From positions 3,720,001 to 3,784,000 of the forward strand of contig NZ_CP151637.1 in NCBI RefSeq assembly GCF_038397755.1: a stretch of DNA of 64,000 bases, given 5' to 3'. Positions 25,177 through 33,334 of this stretch are shown here, piece after piece. The notes under the pieces are model-generated. The model ran no database searches. It was given only the letters and a program-made list of their open reading frames with translations, and had not been told where the DNA came from. Origin of the DNA: Microbacterium sp. LWH7-1.2. Lineage in GTDB: Bacteria > Actinomycetota > Actinomycetes > Actinomycetales > Microbacteriaceae. A program made the position numbers and the translations under genes. Numbering within the stretch: the first letter of the stretch is position 1; every line of letters starts with the position of its first letter.

Positions 25177-26312
25177 CCTCCTCACCTTCTTCCCGCGCTA
25201 CCCGCTTCGGCTGGGCGGTGCCCAGTTCGGTGCTGTCCCTGTGGACGCTCGCCGTACCACTCGTGGCCGTGTGGCTGTTCACGGCGCTTGGGAGCAACCT
25301 GTCGTCCTCCGCGGCGATCGATCTCGGCTATGCACTGGCGAACCTGATCGTCGTCGTGGCGATGTGGACCTTCATCGGCAACAGCGGCGTCCTGTCGTTC
25401 GGGCATCTTGCCTTCGTCGCCGCGGGTGCGTGGACGATGTCTCTGCTCACCATCAGTCCCCTCGTCAAATCGTCGATCATGCCGGACCTCGCGCCCTTCC
25501 TGGCGGACGCGTCCGTCGCGCCCTTCGTCGCCCTGATCATCGCGGGTGTGGTCGGCGGGCTGACAGCACTCATCAGCGGCTTCGCGCTCATGCGCCTGCA
25601 CGGGCTCGAGGCTGGAATCGCCACCTTCGCTCTCCTGATGCTGGTCGTTCAGGTCCTGACCTACTGGAGCGCCATCGGCCCGAAGTCCGGTCAGTCGATG
25701 ACGGGCGTCCCGCGCAGCTTCGATCTGCAGAGCACGATGCTCGTCGCGCTCATCGTGATCGTGATCGCCTGGGGCTATGGACAGAGCCGCAGTGCCCGGA
25801 TGCTTCGCGCATCCCGCGAGAACGCGCAGGCCGCCCCGGCATCCGGCATCAACACCACCCGCCATCGGATCATCGCGTTCGCGGTGTCCGGTGCGCTCGC
25901 AGGCGTCGGGGGCGCGATCTGGGCACAGACCAACCGCGTGGTCCAGGCCTCGCAGTTCGGTCTGGATTTCACCTTCACCACGATCGCCATGCTCATTATC
26001 GGCGGGATGCTATCGCTCTGGGGAGCGATTGTCGGCACGCTTGTCATCGCCACGCTGAACCACATGCTCGGTGTCGTCGAGAAGGGTGTGCAGATCGGAG
26101 GAGTGATCGTCTCGCTTCCTTCCGGCAGTCGTCTCGTCGTCGTCGCAGTGCTGATGGTGCTGATCATCATTCTGCGACCGTCGGGGATCACCGGGGGACG
26201 CGAGGCCCGCTGGCCGTTCCGGCCGCGAGACCCTTTCCCCGCCGCGGTGGGCCGGAACCGGGTTCAACCACCGTCTGAGAACAAGCCAGCTGCTGCCGGA
26301 GCAGCGGTCTAA
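25173..26312 (+). CDS. LivM-type ABC permease
   Basis: 379 residues from ATG 25173 (ATGA overlap with LivH). Hydrophobic segments include SGVLSFGHLAFVAAGAWTMS and the conserved AISGALAGVGGAIWAQTNR-like block before the last helices. LivM proteins carry the coupling helix near NAQAAPASGINTTRHRIIAF. The C-terminal 45 residues are a polar tail rich in Arg and Pro. Confidence 0.9.
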   Translation: MTSSPSSRATRFGWAVPSSVLSLWTLAVPLVAVWLFTALGSNLSSSAAIDLGYALANLIVVVAMWTFIGNSGVLSFGHLAFVAAGAWTMSLLTISPLVKSSIMPDLAPFLADASVAPFVALIIAGVVGGLTALISGFALMRLHGLEAGIATFALLMLVVQVLTYWSAIGPKSGQSMTGVPRSFDLQSTMLVALIVIVIAWGYGQSRSARMLRASRENAQAAPASGINTTRHRIIAFAVSGALAGVGGAIWAQTNRVVQASQFGLDFTFTTIAMLIIGGMLSLWGAIVGTLVIATLNHMLGVVEKGVQIGGVIVSLPSGSRLVVVAVLMVLIIILRPSGITGGREARWPFRPRDPFPAAVGRNRVQPPSENKPAAAGAAV

Positions 26313-26332
26313 GAGAAGGAATCGATCAAAAC

Positions 26333-27538
26333 ATGGGCTTTTTGTCTCACAAGCCGATTGAGAGCGTGGCGGAGGCTCGCACGCGCGCAAAGCGGTTGCT
26401 CCCCAAGGATGTCTTCACAGCGATGGAGGCCGGAAGCGACAGCGGAGCCACGATGCGTGAGAATCTGCGTGCGTTCGAACAGATCGGGATGATCCCACGT
26501 GTCGGAGTGGACATTCCGACGCGGCCCGATCTGAAGACGCGCTTCATGGGGATGGACATCGACCTGCCCGTCGTCATCGCCCCCGCAGCCGCGCAGGCGA
26601 TGCACCCCGACGGCGAGGTGGGTGTCGCACGGGCTGCGAGTCGGGCGGGCACCGTGATGGGTCTGTCCAACTTCGCCTCGATGCCCGTAGAATCCGTCGC
26701 CAGCGCGAACTCGAACCTCGTCGGCCACCTGTATCTGTCTGGCGATCGCGACACGATGGCCGATCGTGTCGAGCGCTTTCGTCGGGCCGGCGTGAAGGGG
26801 TTGATCTTCACGCTCGACCTCTCCGCCAGCCGGGTCGTGCACCAGCCACGAGACTGGGGTTCGCCCGTCTACCCGGACGGGCTCGGTCTCGACACGCTCC
26901 TCAAGTACGCACCGACGGCAGCGCTCCATCCTCGATGGACGTTGCGCTACTTACGGCGCGGATCGGTCCCGGGCCTCTACGCGCCGAACATGAGCACGAA
27001 GGGTGGACCCGTGCCGACCCTCATCGGAGGGCTGAACGAGTGGATCGGCACGCACATCCCGACCTGGGAGGACATGGCATGGCTGAGCGACCTGTGGGGC
27101 GGACCGTTCATGATCAAGGGCCTGGTCGCTCCTGACGACGCACGACGCGCGATCGACGTCGGTGCGACAGCGATCGGCGTCTCCAACCACGGCGGCAACA
27201 ATCTCGACACGACGCCGTCTCCACTGCGATTCCTCCCCGCCGTGGTGAAGGCGGTCGGCGATCAGGCAGAAGTGACATACGACAGCGGCGTGCGCAGGGG
27301 GACCGACGTCGTGAAGGCACTCGCGCTGGGAGCCACTTCCGTCATGATCGGCCGGCCGTGGTTCTATGGCCTCGCGACAGACGGAGAGCGCGGCGTGTAC
27401 GAGGTGCTGGAGACTTTCAGGATCACTATCGAGCGAGCCCTCGTCGGTCTCGGGAAGTCCTCGATCAAAGACCTCACGCCTGATGATCTGGTGGTCCCGA
27501 AGGACTTCTTCATCGACGAGATCACGGTCGCACGATAG
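26333..27538 (+). CDS. FMN-dependent alpha-hydroxy-acid dehydrogenase, MftD-like
   Basis: 401 residues, a TIM barrel of the glycolate-oxidase/lactate-dehydrogenase group. VVIAPAAAQAMHPDGEVGVA, GLSNFASMPVESVASA, the FMN/substrate block VSNHGGNNLDTTPS and YDSGVRRGTDVVKALALGAT are clear. Overall pattern, including RDWGSPVYP and GGPFMIKG, is closest to MftD, the pre-mycofactocin oxidase, although no mycofactocin genes (mftA, B, C) are in the window. It is 20 bp after the Liv permease, so it probably oxidises the imported compound or a derivative, an amine or hydroxy acid. The reaction is inferred. Confidence 0.85.
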   Translation: MGFLSHKPIESVAEARTRAKRLLPKDVFTAMEAGSDSGATMRENLRAFEQIGMIPRVGVDIPTRPDLKTRFMGMDIDLPVVIAPAAAQAMHPDGEVGVARAASRAGTVMGLSNFASMPVESVASANSNLVGHLYLSGDRDTMADRVERFRRAGVKGLIFTLDLSASRVVHQPRDWGSPVYPDGLGLDTLLKYAPTAALHPRWTLRYLRRGSVPGLYAPNMSTKGGPVPTLIGGLNEWIGTHIPTWEDMAWLSDLWGGPFMIKGLVAPDDARRAIDVGATAIGVSNHGGNNLDTTPSPLRFLPAVVKAVGDQAEVTYDSGVRRGTDVVKALALGATSVMIGRPWFYGLATDGERGVYEVLETFRITIERALVGLGKSSIKDLTPDDLVVPKDFFIDEITVAR

Positions 27539-27564
27539 CGAATGGCGAGCTCTGAGGAGTGGTG

Positions 27565-28190
27565 GTCTTGACACACCGGGACTGCAGGGCGAACTCCTCG
27601 TCGAAGCTATGCGCGATCTCATCATCGCCGGCGAGCTGGCACCGGGATCGCGCGTGACGGAACCCTCTCTGGCCGGTCGATTCGGGTGTCCCGCGACCCG
27701 GTGGGGGAGGGACTCCGAGCCCTCGGCGCGGAAGGATTGATCGACCTCACGCCGTACGCATCCCCACGGTTGCGGGGCTCACCGAAGGATGGCGCGATAT
27801 GTCCGCGCCGCGCGGAACATCCTGGAGCCGCCGGCTGAGCGTGATGAAGCAGCTCTACACCGCACCGACGAGCATCTCGCGATCATGCGATGGCATCTTC
27901 GCCGAGGGGGACGAGGCGCTGCAGCGTGCGGAGACGAGCACGATCAATCGACTCAACTCCCGATTCCACGATGCGACCGCTTCGGCGTGTGACGCTGCCG
28001 TCAGCGCCTTCGTAGACGTGCTCAGCAGCCGATCCGAATGGATCAACACCGCCACGGGCACTCCCGACAAACAGAATCTCTGATGCGATCACCACGACAT
28101 CCGTTTCGCCATCGTGGCAGGAGACGGTCCGCTGGCCGAAGCGCTCATGGCCGCCGATGTGAAAGCGCGCCACCTCCGTGTCATTCCGGC
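27565..28190 (+). pseudogene. Decayed GntR/FCD regulator
   Basis: A frameshifted copy of the GntR gene at 4148. Pieces in order are LLVEAMRDLIIAGELAPGSR then VTEPSLAGRFG, a shifted SRDPV...EGLRALGAEGLIDLTPYA, then NRLNSRFHDATASACDAAVS and SSRSEWINTATG, and finally DHHDIRFAIVAGDGPLAEAL. At least three frame changes and a loss of about 15 codons before the last piece are needed. It cannot make a working regulator. Its place directly after the Liv operon suggests it was the original controller. Confidence 0.8.
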
Positions 28191-28332
28191 AGTACACCGG
28201 ACGTCTCGCAACCCCATCGCGCTCCCGCTTAGGAACCATTGCACTGGAGTGAACGCACATGTACTCTTGCTACACATTCTGAGCAGCATTGGTTACCGCC
28301 CGCATCCACAACCCGAGAAAGACCGGCATGTC

Positions 28333-29232
28333 ATGAGCGAACATAAGACCGACTACTCCATCTACTCTCTCGAATTCTGCCAGGGCGACGTGCCGACGGA
28401 CTTCGTTGGAGGAGTGATCATCCATAGCAACGAGGGGATCTCGCGAGCGTCGATGCTGTACACGCTCATCATCGGTGGGGAGGTCGGCGGAAAACAGCAC
28501 GTGGCACTCGTTGACTGCGGATTCCGCAACGACTACTGGCTCGATCGATTCCCTTTCACCCAGTGGGAAAGCCCGGAGGAGGTGCTCGCCCGCGTCGATC
28601 TGCGCCCGGAAGACATCGAGGTGATTCTTGTGTCCCACATGCACTTCGATCACATGGGCAACTTCGAGGCGTTCCCCAACGCCCAGCTGTACGTGCAGCT
28701 CGATGAGTACATCGGCTGGTCGCAGGCGGTGGAGACGGCAAACCAGCTGGCCTCCGATGCCGAACGCGCCTGGATCTTCTCTTCATTCGACCCCACCGAC
28801 CTGACCCGCGCGGCGAAGGGCATCGCGGACGGCCGTATCCGCTTCGTCAAGGGCGACCAGGAGCTTCTGCCCGGCGTGACCGCGCGACTCGCGCGCGACT
28901 CGCATACCTTCGGGTCGCAGTGGTTCAAGATCGAGACGCAGAATGGTCCGTTCATCGTCGCGGGGGATACCGTCTATCTCTACGAGAACGTCGAGAGGAT
29001 GTGGGTTCCCGGCTACGGCCAGGGCAACTCATTCAACCTCATCAACCTCTACAAGACGTACAAAGAGGAACTCAAGGGTGACACGAACAGGCTGATCCCC
29101 GGGCACGACCAGGAGATCAAGCGGCGCTACACCTCGTGGAAGTCGGAGAGTGGCAACTCAACCACCGAGATCAATCTCCGGGCGATCGATGCGTCGCGAG
29201 CGCCCAGGAGCGGTGAATCGCTGGTTCTCTGA
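28333..29232 (+). CDS. MBL-fold hydrolase, AHL-lactonase-like
   Basis: 299 residues from ATG 28333. The zinc motif is SHMHFDHMGN (His102, His104, Asp106, His107); further ligands lie in DSHTFGSQW, VAGDTVYLY and IPGHDQEI. The layout, with a long N-terminal segment and a Tyr-rich middle, is that of the N-acyl homoserine lactonase family (AiiA/AttM-like). Members open gamma-lactones, but several act on other lactones or thioesters. It lies between the dead GntR gene and an SDR gene and ends in a terminator. Quorum quenching is possible; a catabolic lactonase role fits the context better. Confidence 0.85.
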   Translation: MSEHKTDYSIYSLEFCQGDVPTDFVGGVIIHSNEGISRASMLYTLIIGGEVGGKQHVALVDCGFRNDYWLDRFPFTQWESPEEVLARVDLRPEDIEVILVSHMHFDHMGNFEAFPNAQLYVQLDEYIGWSQAVETANQLASDAERAWIFSSFDPTDLTRAAKGIADGRIRFVKGDQELLPGVTARLARDSHTFGSQWFKIETQNGPFIVAGDTVYLYENVERMWVPGYGQGNSFNLINLYKTYKEELKGDTNRLIPGHDQEIKRRYTSWKSESGNSTTEINLRAIDASRAPRSGESLVL

Positions 29233-29247
29233 CCCACGCGAATCGTG

Positions 29248-29288
29248 CGTTCCCGTCCGACTCTCTGATCGGGCGGGAACGACGTTTT
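29248..29288 (+). terminator. Terminator after the lactonase-like gene
   Basis: CGTTCCCGTCCGA (29248-29260) pairs with TCGGGCGGGAACG (29269-29281), one G-U pair, 8-nt loop, followed by ACGTTTTG. Confidence 0.8.
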
Positions 29289-29388
29289 GTGGGGAGGGCG
29301 CCACCGCCTTGCGTTTAGTATTGGTTATGTTCCGTCGCTCCGACTGAACACCACCCGGTCGCACCGACCGTTTCATGGGAGAAACAAC

Positions 29389-30096
29389 ATGGCTGCAAGA
29401 AAGATTCTGATCGTCGGCGGATCCAGTGGCATAGGCCTCGCGCTGGCACAAGACCTGACGGGCGCCGGCGAGGAGGTCATCGTCACCAGTCGCTCGCTCG
29501 AGACAGCAGAGCGGATCGCGGCCGAGATCGGCGGCAAGACACAGGGCATCGCCGTCGATGTGTCGGACCCCGAGGGGATCTCTGCGCAGCTGGCGGGCGT
29601 GGGAAAGCTCGACGGCATCGTCCTCAGCGCGATCGAGCGCGATGTGAACACCGTGCGCGAATTCGACATCGGCCGTGCACGGCGTCTCGTGACCCTGAAG
29701 CTGCTCGGCTACACGGAGGTCGTCCACTCGCTCATCGATCGGCTCGAGCCGTCCGTCGAGACCGGAATCGTGCTCTTCGGGGGCCGCGCGAAGGATGCAC
29801 CCTACCCCGGCTCGCTGGTCGTGTCGGCGATCAACGGCGGCGTGGACGGGCTCATGAACGCGATGGCGCTCGAACTTGCGCCCATCCGCGTAAATGCGCT
29901 GCACCCGGGCATTATCGGCGATAGCCCGTTCTGGGCCGCAAAGCCCGCCGAGGTGCTCGACGGCTACCGGTCATCGACGCCGGGAGGCGAGCTCGCGACG
30001 ACGCGGGACATCGTCGACGCGTCGAAGTTCCTTCTCTTCAACCAGGGCGTGTCTGCTCACAGCCTGAACGTCGACCGCGGCTGGCGGATCAGCTGA
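29389..30096 (+). CDS. SDR-family oxidoreductase
   Basis: 235 residues. The cofactor loop is VGGSSGIGLALA, followed by VTSRSLETAERIAAEIGG and the family PG motif in VNALHPGIIGDSPFW. The usual catalytic YxxxK is absent: the region reads PGSLVVSAINGGVDGLMNAM, as in a known subset of SDRs with an altered active site. It may still bind NAD(P)H and reduce a ketone by another residue set. ATG 29389 has GGGAG upstream. It is a single gene between two terminators. Confidence 0.82.
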   Translation: MAARKILIVGGSSGIGLALAQDLTGAGEEVIVTSRSLETAERIAAEIGGKTQGIAVDVSDPEGISAQLAGVGKLDGIVLSAIERDVNTVREFDIGRARRLVTLKLLGYTEVVHSLIDRLEPSVETGIVLFGGRAKDAPYPGSLVVSAINGGVDGLMNAMALELAPIRVNALHPGIIGDSPFWAAKPAEVLDGYRSSTPGGELATTRDIVDASKFLLFNQGVSAHSLNVDRGWRIS

Positions 30097-30127
30097 CCCG
30101 AGCGCACTCGCCGTCGCTCGCGTCGGG

Positions 30128-30168
30128 CGCATCAGGGCCGGGTCTGCATCGGCCCCGGCTCTGATGCG
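30128..30168. terminator. Bidirectional terminator
   Basis: CGCATCAGGGCCGGG (30128-30142) and CCCGGCTCTGATGCG (30154-30168) pair over 15 bp with one G-U. It lies between the convergent SDR and XRE-cupin genes. Confidence 0.75.
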
Positions 30169-30197
30169 TGATCAGCAGGATCGCCCACGCCGTGGGT

Positions 30198-30881
30198 CTA
30201 CTGGGCTTCCAGGGAGTCGAGTCGACGCAGTACATCCACCGCGGAACGAGCGGGCGGCCGCGCGGAACTCAGCGTTTCCTGGGCAGCCACCATGTTCTCT
30301 CCGTGGCGCCCGACGATGAACCAAATGCCTACCGCGGGAGTGTCCCCGCGATTCGCGGCGAGGTGAGGCTTCGATGAATCGAAATGCCATGAGTCGCCGG
30401 CATTCACCTCGTACGTGTCGAACTCCACCTGCAAGTGGAGGGAGCCTTCGAGAAGATAAGCGTACTCGAGGCCGATGTGCCGCATCAGCCGGTCCTCGAC
30501 CGAGCTGGACGCGCCAGGCTGGTAAGTGACCAGCAGGACATCCGCCGGGCCGCCGGCGCCCATGGCGAGCTTCTCCCACCGAACGCCATTCTCCATCTCG
30601 ATAACGGGATTCTGGGTCGCGCGCTGCACGATCGATTCTTCCTTGGACAGAGGCAGCGGCGCAGTCCCGGCCGGCTCCAGCCCGAGGAGCTCATCGACGG
30701 AAACCGAGAGCAACGTCGCAAGCGAGTACAGTGTCGCGACGGATGGCTGGCTCTTGCCGGTCTCTACTTGAGAAATAAGGCTTGCCGAGACCTTGAGTTC
30801 TTGTGCGACGGCACGCAAGCTCAGGCCCTTGGCCTGACGATGGCGGCGGAGGCGGGCGCCGATTTCGTTCGCCGTCGACAT
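30198..30881 (-). CDS. XRE-family regulator with C-terminal cupin
   Basis: 227 residues. Residues 8-65 are a Cro/CI helix-turn-helix (LRRHRQAKGLSLRAVAQELK, SQVETGKSQPSVATLYSLAT); residues 110-190 are a cupin_2 barrel (GLEYAYLLEGSLHLQVEFDT, AGDSWHFDSSKPHLA). This HTH-cupin layout is common in regulators of small-molecule catabolism (PuuR-like), where the cupin senses a ligand. It is divergent from the MBL gene at 31.1 kb, with a long perfect palindrome between them. Confidence 0.88.
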   Translation of the reverse strand: MSTANEIGARLRRHRQAKGLSLRAVAQELKVSASLISQVETGKSQPSVATLYSLATLLSVSVDELLGLEPAGTAPLPLSKEESIVQRATQNPVIEMENGVRWEKLAMGAGGPADVLLVTYQPGASSSVEDRLMRHIGLEYAYLLEGSLHLQVEFDTYEVNAGDSWHFDSSKPHLAANRGDTPAVGIWFIVGRHGENMVAAQETLSSARPPARSAVDVLRRLDSLEAQ

Positions 30882-31028
30882 GGTTACCTACTCTGGCTCA
30901 ATAGAGGGGACTTGTCCAGCTTAGCGCGACGGAGAAGAGCTAAGGGTTCACTGCAGAACGACACGCCGGGAAGCTCAGCGCGGAAGCACGGACGCACGTC
31001 CGCCCCGAGGCCTGCCCGTCTCGGCCGA

Positions 31029-31064
31029 CGGATCCCATGATCGAGCTGTCGATCATGGGATCCG
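31029..31064. repeat. Perfect 16-bp inverted repeat
   Basis: CGGATCCCATGATCGA (31029-31044) and its exact complement TCGATCATGGGATCCG (31049-31064) flank GCTG. It lies between the divergent XRE-cupin and MBL genes and is unusually long and perfect for an operator. It has no T-run. It could be a cruciform-forming regulator site or the joined ends of a lost mobile element. Confidence 0.75.
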
Positions 31065-31070
31065 CAGCTG

Positions 31071-31772
31071 TTGAGCCTCGCCGAAGAACTGAGTGCGGAG
31101 CTGTTCGGGCCTCCTTTACCCCAAAAGGGTTGTTCAATCCTGCTTACAAAATTCACGCACGCCACTGTACGGTTCGAGAAAGACGGCCACAGTATCATCA
31201 CTGACCCCGGGACACTCAGCACGGAGGCGGAGGTCCTCGCGAGCGCCCTGGGGGTCCTCGTGACACACGACCACTTCGACCACCTGGATGTCGACGCCGT
31301 GAAGGAAGCGCTCGCGATGAACCCGCAGCTCCAGGTGTACGGGCCTGTCGGGCTAGCCGAAATCTTCGGATCCGACGATTGTGTCACCGAGGTGAGCCCT
31401 GGCGATTCCCACGACATCGGCCCCTTCTCCCTGAGGGCCTTCGGAGGGACGCACGCCGTGGTACACCCGGATATGCCAGCAGGGCGCGACATCTCGTTCC
31501 TCGTGGATGGCCGGGTCTTCCATCCCGGTGACTCCTACGAACTCCCGGGCGTTCCCGTCGACACACTGCTGATGCCGACGAGCGGCCCGTGGACATCGAT
31601 CGGGAAGGCGATCGACTTCATCCGGGGAGTCGCTTCCACTCGGGCGATCCAGATTCACGAGATCGAGCTCAGCGAGCTGGGCCAGGAGTACGCGATGTAC
31701 TTCCTCGGCGTGGACGGTGTCGGCGGAGTGCCGATCTCCAAGCTCGGTTACGGCCAGTCCGTCGACGTATGA
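31071..31772 (+). CDS. UlaG/UPF0173-like MBL-fold hydrolase
   Basis: 233 residues if the TTG at 31071 is used. The zinc motif is LVTHDHFDHLD (His66, His68, Asp70, His71); later come FGGTHAVVH, HPGDSYELPG and IQIHEIELSE. Homology to the family begins only at LLTKFTHATVRFEKDG, residue 24, and no ATG or GTG lies near that point, so the true start codon is unclear and may be CTG 31140 or the TTG. A broken copy lies at 2.05-2.49 kb. The gene ends before a bidirectional terminator and faces an M24 gene. Confidence 0.8.
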   Translation: MSLAEELSAELFGPPLPQKGCSILLTKFTHATVRFEKDGHSIITDPGTLSTEAEVLASALGVLVTHDHFDHLDVDAVKEALAMNPQLQVYGPVGLAEIFGSDDCVTEVSPGDSHDIGPFSLRAFGGTHAVVHPDMPAGRDISFLVDGRVFHPGDSYELPGVPVDTLLMPTSGPWTSIGKAIDFIRGVASTRAIQIHEIELSELGQEYAMYFLGVDGVGGVPISKLGYGQSVDV

Positions 31773-31830
31773 CCCCTGTCGGTCAGCAGCTGGCGCGTGG
31801 GGTCACCCGATCGGAATGTCCACAGAGACA

Positions 31831-31870
31831 CGGATGGCTCGGCGATGCGATCGCACCGCCGAGCCGTCCG
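31831..31870. terminator. Bidirectional terminator
   Basis: CGGATGGCTCGGCG (31831-31844) pairs with CGCCGAGCCGTCCG (31857-31870), one G-U, 12-nt loop. It separates the convergent MBL and M24 genes. Confidence 0.75.
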
Positions 31871-31885
31871 TGGCTGGGCGGTGCG

Positions 31886-33268
31886 TCAGGCCTCTGCCCG
31901 GCCCCAAGGCGTGTTGAGGTGGGACTGGGAGTCGCGGACATCGTTGAGCGGCCCCCCCACGGCGATGTATCGTGGGCCCGCGATAAGGAGCTTTTCGGCG
32001 GGGAACTTCGTGATGACCTCGCACCCGTCCGCCGTCACGACGACTTCCTCCTCGATGCGCGCCGCGCCCCAGCCGTCGGCTGACGGCCAATAGGTCTCGA
32101 GCGCGAAGACCATCCCCTCCTTCAACTCCTCGGGGTGGTCGAAGGACGTCAGCCGCGAGAAGATCGGCTTCTCCCAGATCGAGAGGCCGACCCCATGCCC
32201 GTATTGCAGCGCGAAGGCGGCCTCCTCGTCGGCGAAACCGAACTCTTGCGCGGTAGGCCAGACAGCGCAGATGTCGGCGGTCGTCGCGCCGGGGCGCACC
32301 AGGGCGATCGCGCGATCCATGTACTCTCGCGCTCGTGTGTACGCGTCCTCTTGGGCGCGCGAGGCCGACCCCACGGCGAAGGTGCGGTAATAGCACGTCC
32401 GGTATCCGTTCCAGCTGTGGAGAATGTCGAAGAAAGCGGGGTCTCCGGGACGGATGAGGCGGTCGCTGAAGACGTGGGGGTGTGGGGAGCAGCGCTCTCC
32501 GGAGATCGCATTGACGCCTTCGACGTACTCGGACCCGAGGTCGTACAGCGTCTTCGCCACGAGACCGACGGCCTCGTTCTCGCGGACACCTGGACGCAGG
32601 AAGCGGTACAGCTCCTCGTAAGCCGCGTCGACCATGGACGCTGCCTGCGTGAGCAGGCGGATCTCGTCGGAAGTCTTGATGCGGCGCGCTTCCAGGAATA
32701 CCTGCTGACCGTCGACGACCTTGATGCCGGCTCGTTGGAGAGCGAACAGGACGGGGAGCTCGATCACGTCGACGCCGAGGGGCTCGTTCGCAACCCCGAA
32801 CTTCTCGAGCTCTCGCTTGATCTTGCGAGCGACCCCGTCGGCGATGCCGGCGTCGACGGGGAAGGCGCCCCGCAGGGTGGAGATGCCCGCCCGGGCACCC
32901 GACTCCAGCCGCGGCTTCTTCGTCCCCTCATGTGGGCTATGGGGATCGGCATCCATCTCGGATGAGGTGACGTCGAGCCAGGGATTGTAGAGAGCGTGGT
33001 GCTTGGCCGCTGATCCGAAGTCCCACGAGATGGGGTCGGTGTTGCGTGTCAGCAAACTGAAGCGGATGAGCTTGTCCATCGCCCAGGTACCGATGTGGGT
33101 GGACGTCATATAACGGATGTTCGAGAAGTCGAATGCCAGGACGGCTCCCAGCTCCGATCGCTGCAGCTCCGCTTTCAAACGGGCGAGTCGCTCGTCGCGA
33201 AGCCGGTCGAAATCGACCCGCGCCTCCCAGTCGACGCCGTTCGTGCCTGTGGTGCCGGTGTTCTTCAT
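31886..33268 (-). CDS. M24-fold protein, creatinase/DddP-like branch
   Basis: 460 residues, homologous over its whole length to the M24 protein at 14.0 kb (GERCSPHPHVFSDR is identical). Asp281 (FFDIL), the HGVG His, the FALETYWP Glu and the ARIEEEV Glu remain; the second metal Asp is Cys292 (YRTCYYRT), as in the paralogue. It has a 20-residue insert (SSEMDADPHSPHEG region) that the other lacks. ATG 33268 follows AAGGAG. It heads away from the terminator at 31.8 kb in an operon with a 3-hydroxyisobutyrate-dehydrogenase-like gene and, further up, a flavin reductase and monooxygenase. Confidence 0.82.
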   Translation of the reverse strand: MKNTGTTGTNGVDWEARVDFDRLRDERLARLKAELQRSELGAVLAFDFSNIRYMTSTHIGTWAMDKLIRFSLLTRNTDPISWDFGSAAKHHALYNPWLDVTSSEMDADPHSPHEGTKKPRLESGARAGISTLRGAFPVDAGIADGVARKIKRELEKFGVANEPLGVDVIELPVLFALQRAGIKVVDGQQVFLEARRIKTSDEIRLLTQAASMVDAAYEELYRFLRPGVRENEAVGLVAKTLYDLGSEYVEGVNAISGERCSPHPHVFSDRLIRPGDPAFFDILHSWNGYRTCYYRTFAVGSASRAQEDAYTRAREYMDRAIALVRPGATTADICAVWPTAQEFGFADEEAAFALQYGHGVGLSIWEKPIFSRLTSFDHPEELKEGMVFALETYWPSADGWGAARIEEEVVVTADGCEVITKFPAEKLLIAGPRYIAVGGPLNDVRDSQSHLNTPWGRAEA

Positions 33269-33334
33269 GTCACTCCTTCGGAGGGGGCACTTGCGCCCCG
33301 TGGGATCTCGGGTCGGGCGCGATCGCGGCGCGCA

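Noticed and set aside
26333..27538. A mycofactocin biosynthesis cluster
   Set aside because: Only the MftD-like protein is present; the precursor, chaperone, radical SAM and peptidase genes are absent.
28333..29232. A quorum-quenching system
   Set aside because: The lactonase-like fold alone is not enough; no LuxR/LuxI genes are seen and the neighbours are catabolic.
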